Assembly: GCA_963559135.1 (NCBI GenBank)
Contig: CAUWJP010000002.1
Coordinates: forward strand, 77,337-141,336
DNA: 64,000 nt
Direction: 5' to 3'
From: Sellimonas sp963559135
GTDB taxonomy: Bacteria > Bacillota > Clostridia > Lachnospirales > Lachnospiraceae
Part shown: piece after piece, positions 33,643 to 41,711 of the stretch
How the letters are laid out: every line of letters starts with the position of its first letter
Position numbering within the stretch: position 1 is the first letter of the stretch
The notes under the pieces: model-generated
Databases searched by the model: none
Told to the model about the DNA's origin: nothing
The model's input: the letters and a program-made list of their open reading frames with translations, nothing else
Program-made: the position numbers and the translations under genes

Positions 33643-34987
33643 ATCGTTCATCCTTACGAAGGAAGTTTGCAAATTTGGTGTAGTTTGGAAGCCATGTCAG
33701 TTCTACGGTTCCAATCGGGCCGTTTCTCTGTTTTGCGATGATGATTTCCGCAATGTTCGGCCGGTCTGTATCTTTATGATAGTAGTCGTCACGGTAAATA
33801 AACATAACCACATCGGCATCCTGCTCGATAGCTCCGGATTCTCGGAGGTCGGAGAGCATCGGCCTGTGGTCCGGTCTCTGTTCCACTGCACGGCTCAACT
33901 GTGACAGTGCAATCACCGGGACATTGAGCTCACGAGCGAGTGCTTTCAGCGAACGAGAGATATCAGAAATCTCCTGCTGTCTTGACTCACTTCGCCCGCC
34001 CACGCTTCCACTCATCAACTGAAGGTAGTCGATGATGATCAGTTCCAGATTGTGTTCCAGCTTATACTTTCTGCACTTGGAACGCATCTCTGAAATGGAG
34101 ATACCCGGCGTGTCGTCGATAATCAGATTAGATCGCCCGATAATGCCGGCTCCTTCGATCAGCTTTTCCCAATCTGTATCTTTGAGATTTCCGGTACGGA
34201 GCGACTGGGAATCAACCTGAGATTCCAGAGCGAACAGACGGTTTACCAGCTGTTCCTTTGACATCTCCAGACTGAAGATTGCCACAGTCTTCTCTACTTT
34301 AAACGCAACATGCTGCGCAATATTCAGTACAAATGCCGTCTTTCCCATAGATGGTCTGGCTGCCACAAGAATCAGATCCGACGGCTGCAGTCCCGACATC
34401 TTGTAATCAAGATCGATAAATCCTGTCGGGATACCGGTTACAGTTCCTTTACTCTTGGATGCTTTTTCGATCTTGTCGAGGGCATTTAAAACTACCTGGC
34501 GAATCGGAACATAATCTCCTGTATTTCTCTTCTGAATCAACTCAAAGACATCTTTTTCCGTCTTCTCCAGAATCCCTTCCAGCGGTTCTTTTGCCAGATA
34601 GCACGTATTAGCAATACCTTCAGTAAGCCGGATCAGCTTCCTGAGCATTGACTTCTCCGCCACAATATCCGCATAATATTTGACATTGGCGGAAGTGGAA
34701 ACCGATGTCAGAAGCTCACGCACGAATTCCAGGCTCTGGATTTCTTCGGGCACATCTTTCTCCCGGAGTCTGTCCTGGAGCGTAATCAGATCTACCGGCT
34801 TTCCTTCATTGTAAAGCTCTACAATGGAATTGAACACCACACCGTAGGTGGTCTGGTAAAAATCTTCTCCGCTTATGATCTCAGACGCTGTCATGATCGC
34901 TTCTTTGTCCATCAGCATTGCTCCTACAACAGACTGCTCCGCCTCGATACTGTGCGGCAGGACTCTCTTAATCAAAGCCTCTTCCAT
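33641..34987 (-). CDS. dnaB: Replicative DNA helicase DnaB
   Basis: This 448-aa hexameric helicase unwinds DNA at the replication fork. It has the N-terminal primase-interacting domain (SIEAEQSVVGAMLMDKEAI), a RecA-like motor with Walker A ARPSMGKTAFVLNIA, Walker B LIIIDYLQLM, and the SQLSRAVEQRPDHRPMLSDL segment with arginine finger region. No intein or insertion is present and the length is standard. The upstream gene is rplI, 40 bases away, preceded by gdpP, the order usual in Firmicutes. GGGAGGAA precedes the ATG. Confidence 0.97.
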   Translation of the reverse strand: MEEALIKRVLPHSIEAEQSVVGAMLMDKEAIMTASEIISGEDFYQTTYGVVFNSIVELYNEGKPVDLITLQDRLREKDVPEEIQSLEFVRELLTSVSTSANVKYYADIVAEKSMLRKLIRLTEGIANTCYLAKEPLEGILEKTEKDVFELIQKRNTGDYVPIRQVVLNALDKIEKASKSKGTVTGIPTGFIDLDYKMSGLQPSDLILVAARPSMGKTAFVLNIAQHVAFKVEKTVAIFSLEMSKEQLVNRLFALESQVDSQSLRTGNLKDTDWEKLIEGAGIIGRSNLIIDDTPGISISEMRSKCRKYKLEHNLELIIIDYLQLMSGSVGGRSESRQQEISDISRSLKALARELNVPVIALSQLSRAVEQRPDHRPMLSDLRESGAIEQDADVVMFIYRDDYYHKDTDRPNIAEIIIAKQRNGPIGTVELTWLPNYTKFANFLRKDER

Positions 34988-35027
34988 CTTGAATTCCTCC
35001 CGTCATCTTGCTCTCCAGGCGATCGGC

Positions 35028-35480
35028 CTATTCTTCCTGAACAGATACTTTCAGTTCAGCGGTCACTTTTGTATGAAGTCTGACCGGAATCCGGTGCATG
35101 CCAAGCGACTTCACCGGCTCCTTCATCTGAATCTTTTTCTTATCAATATCGTACCCCAGCTGCTCTTTTACTGCTGCCGCGATTTCCTTGGAAGATACAG
35201 AACCAAATGTCCTTCCACCTTCTCCTGTTTTCATCTTCAGTACCACTTTTTTATCTTCTGCCTCGATCTCTTTTTTCAGAGCTTCTGCTGCTTCCAGCTG
35301 CTCCTGTGCAATCTTGGCATCATTAGCTTTTTTCAATTTCAGGTCGTTTAAATTCTTGTTCGTTGCTTCCACGCCCTGTTTTTTCTTCAGGATGACATTC
35401 CGTGCGTAGCCGTCGCTGACTTCCACGATCTCACCCTTTTTTCCAAGTGACTTGATATCTTCCAGTAAAATTACTTTCAT
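35028..35480 (-). CDS. rplI: 50S ribosomal protein L9
   Basis: This 150-aa protein binds 23S rRNA through the N-terminal domain (MKVILLEDIKSLGKKGEIVEVSDGYARN pattern, shown in part) joined by a long helix to a C-terminal domain ending near VRLHTKVTAELKVSV. The length and motif match L9. The ATG overlaps the stop of gdpP in ATGA, so the two are translationally coupled. dnaB follows 40 bases downstream, giving the conserved gdpP-rplI-dnaB order. Confidence 0.97.
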   Translation of the reverse strand: MKVILLEDIKSLGKKGEIVEVSDGYARNVILKKKQGVEATNKNLNDLKLKKANDAKIAQEQLEAAEALKKEIEAEDKKVVLKMKTGEGGRTFGSVSSKEIAAAVKEQLGYDIDKKKIQMKEPVKSLGMHRIPVRLHTKVTAELKVSVQEE

Positions 35481-37537
35481 ACTGTGATGTCTCCTCCTTC
35501 AATCATATCATCGATGACCTGTTTGAGCGTTTCGATATCGCCCTCCAGATCCGCATTTTCAAACTGAGCGCCGGCAGTATTGATATGTCCTCCACCACCG
35601 ATCCGCTCCATGATGATCTGTACATTAATCTCATCAATCGAACGCGCACTCACATAAACCTTTCCATGGTATTCCGTCAGAACAAAGGCTGCTTTTACCT
35701 GACTGATATTCAGAAGCTCATTTGCTGCCTGCGCCCCTACGATCGTCGGACTTTCAATATCTTCTCCTGCTCCTTTTGCAATAATAAAGCAGTCTCTGTA
35801 GATCTCCGCCTGACTGACAATTGATGCCTTTGCCCGGTATGCCGCCAGATCATCCCTGAAAATCTTATGTACGTGCGTAATATCCGCACCGCTTCTTCTC
35901 AGAAATGCCGCCGCCTCAAAGGTACGGACACCGGTCCGATTCATAAAGTTGTTCGTGTCAATCATAATTCCTGCATAAATACAGTTTGCCTCGATCGAAT
36001 CGAGTTTGATATCATCCGAAATATACTGCAGAACCTCCGCTACCATCTCACACGTTGATGACGCGTACGGCTCAATATAGGAAAGCACCGCGTTCTCAAT
36101 CACCTTGCTGCCCTGTCTGTGATGGTCAAGTACCGCAACCGTCTTCACCATGCTCAGAAGCTCTTCACACTCCGTAATCGGAGGCTTATTCACATCCACG
36201 ACAACAACCATTGTATTATCATCTGCAAGTCTCAGCGCTTCCTGAGAATTGACAAACATATCCTCCGGATAATGGTCATTCTCCAGGAACTCATTGTAAA
36301 GCGGTCTTAAAGACGCAGTAATCTCGTTGATTACGATGTGCGCTTTCTTTTCCAGGCTTTCTGCGACCTTGTAAATTCCGATCGCCGCACCAAAAGAATC
36401 AGGATCTCCAAGTTTATGTCCCATGATCAACACCTGATCCTTGGCGATCATGAACTCTCTGAGTGCCTCCGCTTTTACTCTTGCTTTTACTCTTGTGTTT
36501 TTCGACATCTGCTCCCGCTTACCGCCATAGTACTTGATGCCGTCCTGATCTTTAATGACTGCCTGGTCTCCGCCTCTCGCAAGCGCAAGGTCGATCGCTA
36601 CACGGGCATAGTTATAGCTCTGTCCATAAGTATCTTCGCTGAAGCCAAGGCCGATACTGAGTGTCGCCGGAATCTTGTTCCCCACACTGATTTCTTTTAC
36701 ATCATCCAGAATGGAAAAATGATCTTCCTCCATTTTGTGGAAATAAAAGTTTTTGACAATAATGAAATAGCGGTCTTTTTCAAGCTTCTTGACAATTCCA
36801 TCCATTCTTGCCACATACTGATTGATCTTACGGTCAATCAGGGCGATCAGGAGAGACTGTCTGACTTCCTCGACACTTTCGATAACTTCATCATAGTTAT
36901 CGATGTAGATCAGTCCAGCCACCAGCTTCTGATCTTCAATCTCAGCGACAGCCTGATTCAGATCTGTAATATCATTCATATAGAGGGTAACAAAATATTC
37001 TTTCCCCTCCGGCAGCTCAAGAATCGGCTCTTTCTGGCTGAATCCGGATATCGGAACCTTTCGCAGATCCACAGTATAGTCCCGTCCCATATAGGTGACC
37101 TCAAGCCGTGCTGCCTCCTTTTCCTCTTTTGGGAATACGCTCCTGTTAAGCTCCGGAATATACTTGCTCAAGTAAGTATCCGGTCTCAGTCCAGGTCCGA
37201 TCACTTCGGCAAACTGGCTGTTTCCCCACAGTATCTTCCCATCATCCAGCAGGATAGCGTATGGTATCGATAACTCTCTGAGCAGAATGTCCTGCACCCC
37301 GCCGTACTGAGTAGCAAACTCTACAAGTTCTGTCATAAGCAGGGACCTGTTATAAAAATACAGGATAAACGCAATAATCGCATAGACGATGACGAATGCA
37401 CTCATCAGAAAACCTGCACTTTTATCGACCATGTAAATCCAGATGTTCATGACAATCAGTAGAATCGTCATAATCGCCGGCCATTGCATATACAACTTCA
37501 ACTGGCCTTTAAAATGAATAGTTACTTTTTTGTTCAT
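35477..37537 (-). CDS. gdpP: Membrane-bound cyclic-di-AMP phosphodiesterase GdpP
   Basis: This 686-aa protein degrades c-di-AMP, a second messenger for potassium and cell-wall balance. Two membrane helices (about 15-65) are followed by a PAS domain, a degenerate GGDEF domain (about 170-330) and a DHH/DHHA1 phosphodiesterase. Catalytic motifs are MGHKLGDPDS, VVVVDVN, VLDHHRQG and GGGGHINTAGA. All metal-binding residues look intact. It overlaps rplI by 4 bases. GAGGACG precedes the ATG. Confidence 0.93.
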   Translation of the reverse strand: MNKKVTIHFKGQLKLYMQWPAIMTILLIVMNIWIYMVDKSAGFLMSAFVIVYAIIAFILYFYNRSLLMTELVEFATQYGGVQDILLRELSIPYAILLDDGKILWGNSQFAEVIGPGLRPDTYLSKYIPELNRSVFPKEEKEAARLEVTYMGRDYTVDLRKVPISGFSQKEPILELPEGKEYFVTLYMNDITDLNQAVAEIEDQKLVAGLIYIDNYDEVIESVEEVRQSLLIALIDRKINQYVARMDGIVKKLEKDRYFIIVKNFYFHKMEEDHFSILDDVKEISVGNKIPATLSIGLGFSEDTYGQSYNYARVAIDLALARGGDQAVIKDQDGIKYYGGKREQMSKNTRVKARVKAEALREFMIAKDQVLIMGHKLGDPDSFGAAIGIYKVAESLEKKAHIVINEITASLRPLYNEFLENDHYPEDMFVNSQEALRLADDNTMVVVVDVNKPPITECEELLSMVKTVAVLDHHRQGSKVIENAVLSYIEPYASSTCEMVAEVLQYISDDIKLDSIEANCIYAGIMIDTNNFMNRTGVRTFEAAAFLRRSGADITHVHKIFRDDLAAYRAKASIVSQAEIYRDCFIIAKGAGEDIESPTIVGAQAANELLNISQVKAAFVLTEYHGKVYVSARSIDEINVQIIMERIGGGGHINTAGAQFENADLEGDIETLKQVIDDMIEGGDITV

Positions 37538-37632
37538 CTCTACGTCCTCAAATCCAAAAGTTGCAAGTTTTATTATACCACTTTTCTGCGCTTTTTTAAA
37601 GCGGTTTATCCGTTTTGGAACTCCTGAGGGAA

Positions 37633-38280
37633 TCAGGAGACATTTTCCAGAAGCATTTCTACGAATGCTATCGCATTCTCTTTATGTTTTGCATTTTCCA
37701 TGACACAGATATAAGCCGGCTCATAAGAAACTCCCATCTTTTCTGTCATGTAGTCATTTTTCTCAAGAATCACTGCATCCTCCTGTACTTTTCCACCCGC
37801 AAGTGCTTCCTCTGAAAGCAGCTCTTCCAGATTTGCGAAGCCATTCTGGTCATTGTACTGTTCGTAGACTTCTTCCGTGCAGATCAGCACATCGACTGAC
37901 TCCGCTCCAATGAGTGTAGACAAAGCAACATTACTGTTGTAATCATCTGTCGATCCACTCAGATTGGAATTGATCTCCACCGTCTCTTTACTGTTCCCCG
38001 TGCCGAGAAGATCTTTAATATCCTCTTCAAGGCCTGGCAATTCAGTACCCGTTCCGTCCAGAATTGTCAAATTCAGAAGCACTTCTCGGGTAATGCCCTG
38101 GTACATGGTGACTCCCAGATAAATCACGACTCCGATAATCACCGGTATCAGGAAAAGAATTTTATAGTACATCCACAAATATTCAATTTTCTCTTTCAGC
38201 GTCATCTGCCGCATTTTCTCTGCTTCAAATTTCCGTTTTTCCTTTCCGCTCATCTGACGCTCGTATTTTCTGTCCAGCAT
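37633..38280 (-). CDS. Single-pass membrane protein of unknown function
   Basis: This 215-aa protein has a basic cytoplasmic N-terminus (SGKEKRKFEAEKMRQ), one membrane helix (about 40-60) and an extracellular or cytoplasmic C-terminal domain of ~150 residues with no motif I recognise. Parts (GTELPGLEEDIKDLLGT and SVDVLICTEEVYEQYND) suggest a substrate-binding-like alpha/beta fold. It is the gene directly upstream of gdpP, in the same direction with a 95-base gap. CAGGAGG precedes the ATG. Confidence 0.65.
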   Translation of the reverse strand: MLDRKYERQMSGKEKRKFEAEKMRQMTLKEKIEYLWMYYKILFLIPVIIGVVIYLGVTMYQGITREVLLNLTILDGTGTELPGLEEDIKDLLGTGNSKETVEINSNLSGSTDDYNSNVALSTLIGAESVDVLICTEEVYEQYNDQNGFANLEELLSEEALAGGKVQEDAVILEKNDYMTEKMGVSYEPAYICVMENAKHKENAIAFVEMLLENVS

Positions 38281-38368
38281 GATGTTTCCTCCTGTTGTTG
38301 TATTCTATTATTATGATTAATATTCGTCAATATGGCAAGTGAATTTTTTGTGTATCCGGTCTATTTTG

Positions 38369-38397
38369 TTGATTTTTACCTGTTTTTTCGTTATACT
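38369..38397 (+). promoter_or_regulatory. Promoter of the first YesL-like gene
   Basis: TTGATT (38369-38374) and TATACT (38392-38397) are separated by exactly 17 bases. A small hairpin, GATCCGC-TCAGGT-GCGGATC (38408-38427), lies in the leader just before the TAAGGAGG ribosome site. Confidence 0.55.
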
Positions 38398-38443
38398 GTT
38401 TTCTAACGATCCGCTCAGGTGCGGATCATATAAGGAGGTTATT

Positions 38444-39091
38444 ATGAGTCGTTTATTTAGTCTGGAAAATCCTTTTATGCAGTTTCTTTCCAAAGTCTGC
38501 GACATGTTGATACTGAACGTCATCTTTATATTCAGCTGCATTCCTCTGTTTACAATCGGAGCATCCTTAAGTGCCCTGAATACAATCGCACTAAAGCTGG
38601 TTCGCCGGGAAGAGCCTTACATCGTCAAAGGATTTTTCAAAGCTTTTGTAGCAAATTTTAAGCAAAGCACCATTGTGTGGCTCATCAGCGTTGCTGTATT
38701 TCTGTTTTTCCGTTATGACTATATGATTGCTGCCTCTCTGGAAGGCAGCATGTTCAGGATCACTCAGGTCCTGCTTTTGATGATCATTCTTGTGTTTGTA
38801 GCAGCATTTTTATATGTATTCCCGATTATCTCGCACTTTGTCTGTACGACAAAACAGGCCATCCGCAATGCGTTTTTGATGAGTCTCGGCCATCTGCCGT
38901 ATACCCTCATCATGTTCGTCTACTTTGGAGTGATCGGATTTTTACTTACTGCTTCCACTGCCACTTTTGGCTTTGTTATCGCCATCAGCATGATCTGCGG
39001 TTTTTCCGTGACAGCCTATATATGCTGTATTATATTCAACCGCATTTTTAAAAAATATGATCCGGAAGAGGAAACGGAATTAGCAGAATAA
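38444..39091 (+). CDS. YesL/DUF624-family membrane protein
   Basis: This 215-aa protein has five to six membrane helices. The start MSRLFSLENPFMQFLSKVCD and SCIPLFTIGASLSAL are typical of DUF624 (YesL) proteins. These are usually found beside ABC sugar importers but have no proven role. This copy is not beside an importer, and a second, related copy lies at 53434 inside the glycan locus. The ATG at 38444 has AAGGAGG; the frame stays open 35 codons upstream but lies over the promoter. Confidence 0.82.
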   Translation: MSRLFSLENPFMQFLSKVCDMLILNVIFIFSCIPLFTIGASLSALNTIALKLVRREEPYIVKGFFKAFVANFKQSTIVWLISVAVFLFFRYDYMIAASLEGSMFRITQVLLLMIILVFVAAFLYVFPIISHFVCTTKQAIRNAFLMSLGHLPYTLIMFVYFGVIGFLLTASTATFGFVIAISMICGFSVTAYICCIIFNRIFKKYDPEEETELAE

Positions 39092-39106
39092 ACTTATCCA
39101 TTATAA

Positions 39107-39145
39107 AAAGCCAGAGCAGGAACCTTCCTGCTTTGGCTTTCTTTT
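39107..39145. terminator. Bidirectional terminator
   Basis: AAAGCCA-G-AGCAGGAA and TTCCTGCT-T-TGGCTTT form 7 plus 8 bp with one mismatch and a 2-base loop, with A- and T-rich flanks, at the convergent gene ends. Confidence 0.85.
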
Positions 39146-39154
39146 TCACATTTT

Positions 39155-39844
39155 CTAAAGGATCGTCCCTCCGCCGGACGACTGTACCTGCACACCGAAT
39201 CCAAGAATTCTCTGCACAGTCTCCCACATTCCTCCAAGAATCGTATTATTTGCAATCGTAAGCGGACGACTTAAAACACCGCTCACAAGGAGGATCAATA
39301 GAATCAGAGAACGGTAAGGCCGGATTCTCTGATAAAAGTATCCGACTCTCGGCACCAGCTGTTCCAGTACATTGGATCCGTCAAGCGGCGGAAATGGAAT
39401 CAGGTTGAAAACTCCAAGCCCGGTATTCATCACCGCAGAATAATAGCAGAGAAGATATAGCACCTGTATCAGCTCCGAATTTGCATTTCCAAAACGGAGA
39501 ATCAGTCCGCTTAAAAGTACCGAGATAAACGCCAGAATAAAATTCATCGCCGGTCCGGCAAGCGACACTAAAATAATTCCCTTACGCCGATCCCTGTAAT
39601 ATCTCGTATTGATCCGCACCGGCTTTGCCCATCCCATATGAAAGAAAAGGAGGCAGAGCGTACCAACCAGATCCAGATGTTTCAGCGGATTCAGGCTCAT
39701 ACGTCCATCCGCCCTCGGGGTCGGATCCCCAAGCCGCTCCGACATCCAGCCATGGGCATACTCATGGGTCGTAATCGCAATCAGAAGCACTGGGGCCATA
39801 TATAAAATATATCGTAATTGCTGTAAATAATAATTGAGATACAT
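39155..39844 (-). CDS. Site-2 protease family (M50) membrane metalloprotease
   Basis: This 229-aa protein has the HExxH zinc motif THEYAHGWMSERLG in the first helix region and the second ligand in NLIPFPPLDGSN, with about five membrane helices. The small size is that of Rip/YwhC-type site-2 proteases, which cut within the membrane and often act in regulated proteolysis. Substrate unknown. The ATG at 39844 is chosen because AAAGGA lies 9 bases upstream. An in-frame ATG at 39853 overlaps that site. Confidence 0.88.
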   Translation of the reverse strand: MYLNYYLQQLRYILYMAPVLLIAITTHEYAHGWMSERLGDPTPRADGRMSLNPLKHLDLVGTLCLLFFHMGWAKPVRINTRYYRDRRKGIILVSLAGPAMNFILAFISVLLSGLILRFGNANSELIQVLYLLCYYSAVMNTGLGVFNLIPFPPLDGSNVLEQLVPRVGYFYQRIRPYRSLILLILLVSGVLSRPLTIANNTILGGMWETVQRILGFGVQVQSSGGGTIL

Positions 39845-39939
39845 AGACCACATTCCTTTCAATTTTCAGATGTATTCTATGATTCTAGCATATGTGGCAC
39901 AATTTTCAACCGGCACAATGTAAAATTTTTCTAAATAAA

Positions 39940-41253
39940 TTATACATATTGTTTTAAATCATCCATGGCTTTTTCGTCAAATTTGGATTTATCAATTTTT
40001 GCATGTTTCAGATACCTTCGCCATATCAGTATTAATATCAAGCCTAACGCTATAACAGCTGTAAGGAAATAGAAAAAGTAACGATATCCCGTCACTCCCG
40101 GATGTGTATCAATCAAATTTCCGGCAAGCAAAGATACAAATGTCTCCGGTATTGCTCCTGCCGTACAGATCAAACCTGCTGCTGTTCCACACAATTCTAC
40201 CGGCACTGCCCCTTCACTCATCATTGTCCATGCCATGGCATAGTTCATATGGAAAAATACAAGAATCAAAACAAACAACAATGCCACAATCAAAATACTT
40301 GATTTTTCTGTCGGCATCAAAAGCATCGCAATTTGTCCTCCAAGCATTACAACAAATGCAAGGAGCATCAACCGTGCCGTCCCGAATTTATCTGTCAGAT
40401 ATCCACCGGCAATATTTCCTCCGATGGATCCGAATTTCCTGATAACTCCCAACATTGCTCCAAATGTAACGGTCGCTCCGAGAATATCCGTGACGTATGG
40501 AATATAATAATAAATCGACAGACAGAATACATGATTGCAAAACGAAACAAGACAGATAATCCAGACAGCAGGGTTTTTGATTACTTTTGCAAATCCCTTA
40601 AATGATACCTTTGCTCCATTAAGTACCATCTTCTTATCTTCCACAACAAATAAGGCAAATACTCCCATCGCAATATTCATAAACGAATAAAAAATGAGAA
40701 CATATTTCATTGCCAGAACTTCATTTTCCATCATGGATGTTCCAAATTTAAAGCAGACTACTGCGATCAAGGCCGCCACTGCTCCCCCTATACTTTGCCA
40801 GCCTTCAAAAAATCCGTAAGCTTTCCCCTGATTATCTTCATCCGCCATCACTCTTACAGCTTTTACACACGCCGGCCAGAAAGCAAATGTAGTTGATACA
40901 CCCCAAAGTGCATAAATGCATAAGAGCCCTTTAAACCCAAGAGGAAGAAGATGCAGCACTCCGCCAATTCCTGTTCCAAACAGCGAAAGTACGATGATCT
41001 TTTTCACAGACATACCATCGGCAACCATTCCACCAAAAAGATACGAAATAATTCCAAACACACCGATCACAGTCCCGAAAACTCCCATCTGGGTATTGGT
41101 CAGGTGATATGTAGACAGATATACGTCATAATAATCAAATCTGAAAAAAGGAAGCCCAAAAATAACTGAACCACTGAATGCCAATATAACAATCGCCCCA
41201 AAATTTTCAGCCAATCTTCCTTTTACCCCTATTTTACCTAACAGTTTTTTCAT
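39940..41253 (-). CDS. MFS transporter
   Basis: This 437-aa protein has about twelve membrane helices with the MFS loop motif between helices 2 and 3 (GGMVADGMSVKKIIV) and its half-repeat (GGYLTDKFGTARLML). The overall look is closest to anion or sugar-acid symporters of the OFA/YihN-like group, but the substrate cannot be named. It is the last gene of a three-gene cassette with a triple-rhodanese lipoprotein and a small anchored protein, which suggests a sulfur-containing substrate (inference). GGGAGG precedes the ATG. Confidence 0.85.
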   Translation of the reverse strand: MKKLLGKIGVKGRLAENFGAIVILAFSGSVIFGLPFFRFDYYDVYLSTYHLTNTQMGVFGTVIGVFGIISYLFGGMVADGMSVKKIIVLSLFGTGIGGVLHLLPLGFKGLLCIYALWGVSTTFAFWPACVKAVRVMADEDNQGKAYGFFEGWQSIGGAVAALIAVVCFKFGTSMMENEVLAMKYVLIFYSFMNIAMGVFALFVVEDKKMVLNGAKVSFKGFAKVIKNPAVWIICLVSFCNHVFCLSIYYYIPYVTDILGATVTFGAMLGVIRKFGSIGGNIAGGYLTDKFGTARLMLLAFVVMLGGQIAMLLMPTEKSSILIVALLFVLILVFFHMNYAMAWTMMSEGAVPVELCGTAAGLICTAGAIPETFVSLLAGNLIDTHPGVTGYRYFFYFLTAVIALGLILILIWRRYLKHAKIDKSKFDEKAMDDLKQYV

Positions 41254-41271
41254 TTTCTTTTCCTCCCGCCG

Positions 41272-41637
41272 CTAGTTCACAGACATGATATGGAAAGTTT
41301 TTCCCTTATCATATGTTCTGGAATAAATCATGAAATCTTCATAATAAAACTTCCCGGCATAAACTCCTCTTTCACATCCGTTTCCATCCAGTTCAAATTC
41401 AGTCCATTTTCCTGCCGTTTCCTCGATTTCCTCTCTTGAAACCGTTTTATCAATTAATGTCTCAGCAGCCTTTTTATCACCTTCGGAAGTTCCTTTATTC
41501 TGGCTTTTTGACCTACCTGCCATTTCACCTGCCGTCGCGGGCTCTGTCGTCACTGTTACAACAACTGTAATTCCGGCAAATATCATAATGACAAAAAGCA
41601 TGGAAATACAAAGTCCTAATATTTTCTTTCTGTTCAT
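41272..41637 (-). CDS. Small membrane-anchored or secreted protein, unknown
   Basis: This 121-aa protein starts MNRKKILGLC and has one hydrophobic helix (about 5-30), then a polar region rich in Lys, Ser and Glu, and an outward-facing C-terminal part with GVYAGKFYYEDFMIYSRTYD. A Cys is present near the C-terminus (GCERG). I recognise no family. GGGAGAG precedes the ATG; the frame stays open upstream without a better site. It lies 18 bases before the MFS gene and behind a strong hairpin after the rhodanese gene, so its expression is probably lower than that of the lipoprotein. Confidence 0.65.
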   Translation of the reverse strand: MNRKKILGLCISMLFVIMIFAGITVVVTVTTEPATAGEMAGRSKSQNKGTSEGDKKAAETLIDKTVSREEIEETAGKWTEFELDGNGCERGVYAGKFYYEDFMIYSRTYDKGKTFHIMSVN

Positions 41638-41667
41638 TGCTTCTCTCCCGTTCCTCAAAACCGGTAA

Positions 41668-41697
41668 AATGTGCTCCTGCAAACCCAGGAGCACATT
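41668..41697 (-). terminator. Hairpin between rhodanese gene and small protein gene
   Basis: AATGTGCTCCTG and CAGGAGCACATT form a perfect 12-bp stem with a 6-base loop followed by TTTT on the minus strand. It probably ends most transcripts after the lipoprotein gene. Confidence 0.75.
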
Positions 41698-41711
41698 CCA
41701 ACTTCCTTCTT

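Noticed and set aside
36338..37273. 311-codon plus-strand frame opposite gdpP
   Set aside because: Antisense to PAS and GGDEF-like coding sequence, with no ribosome site.
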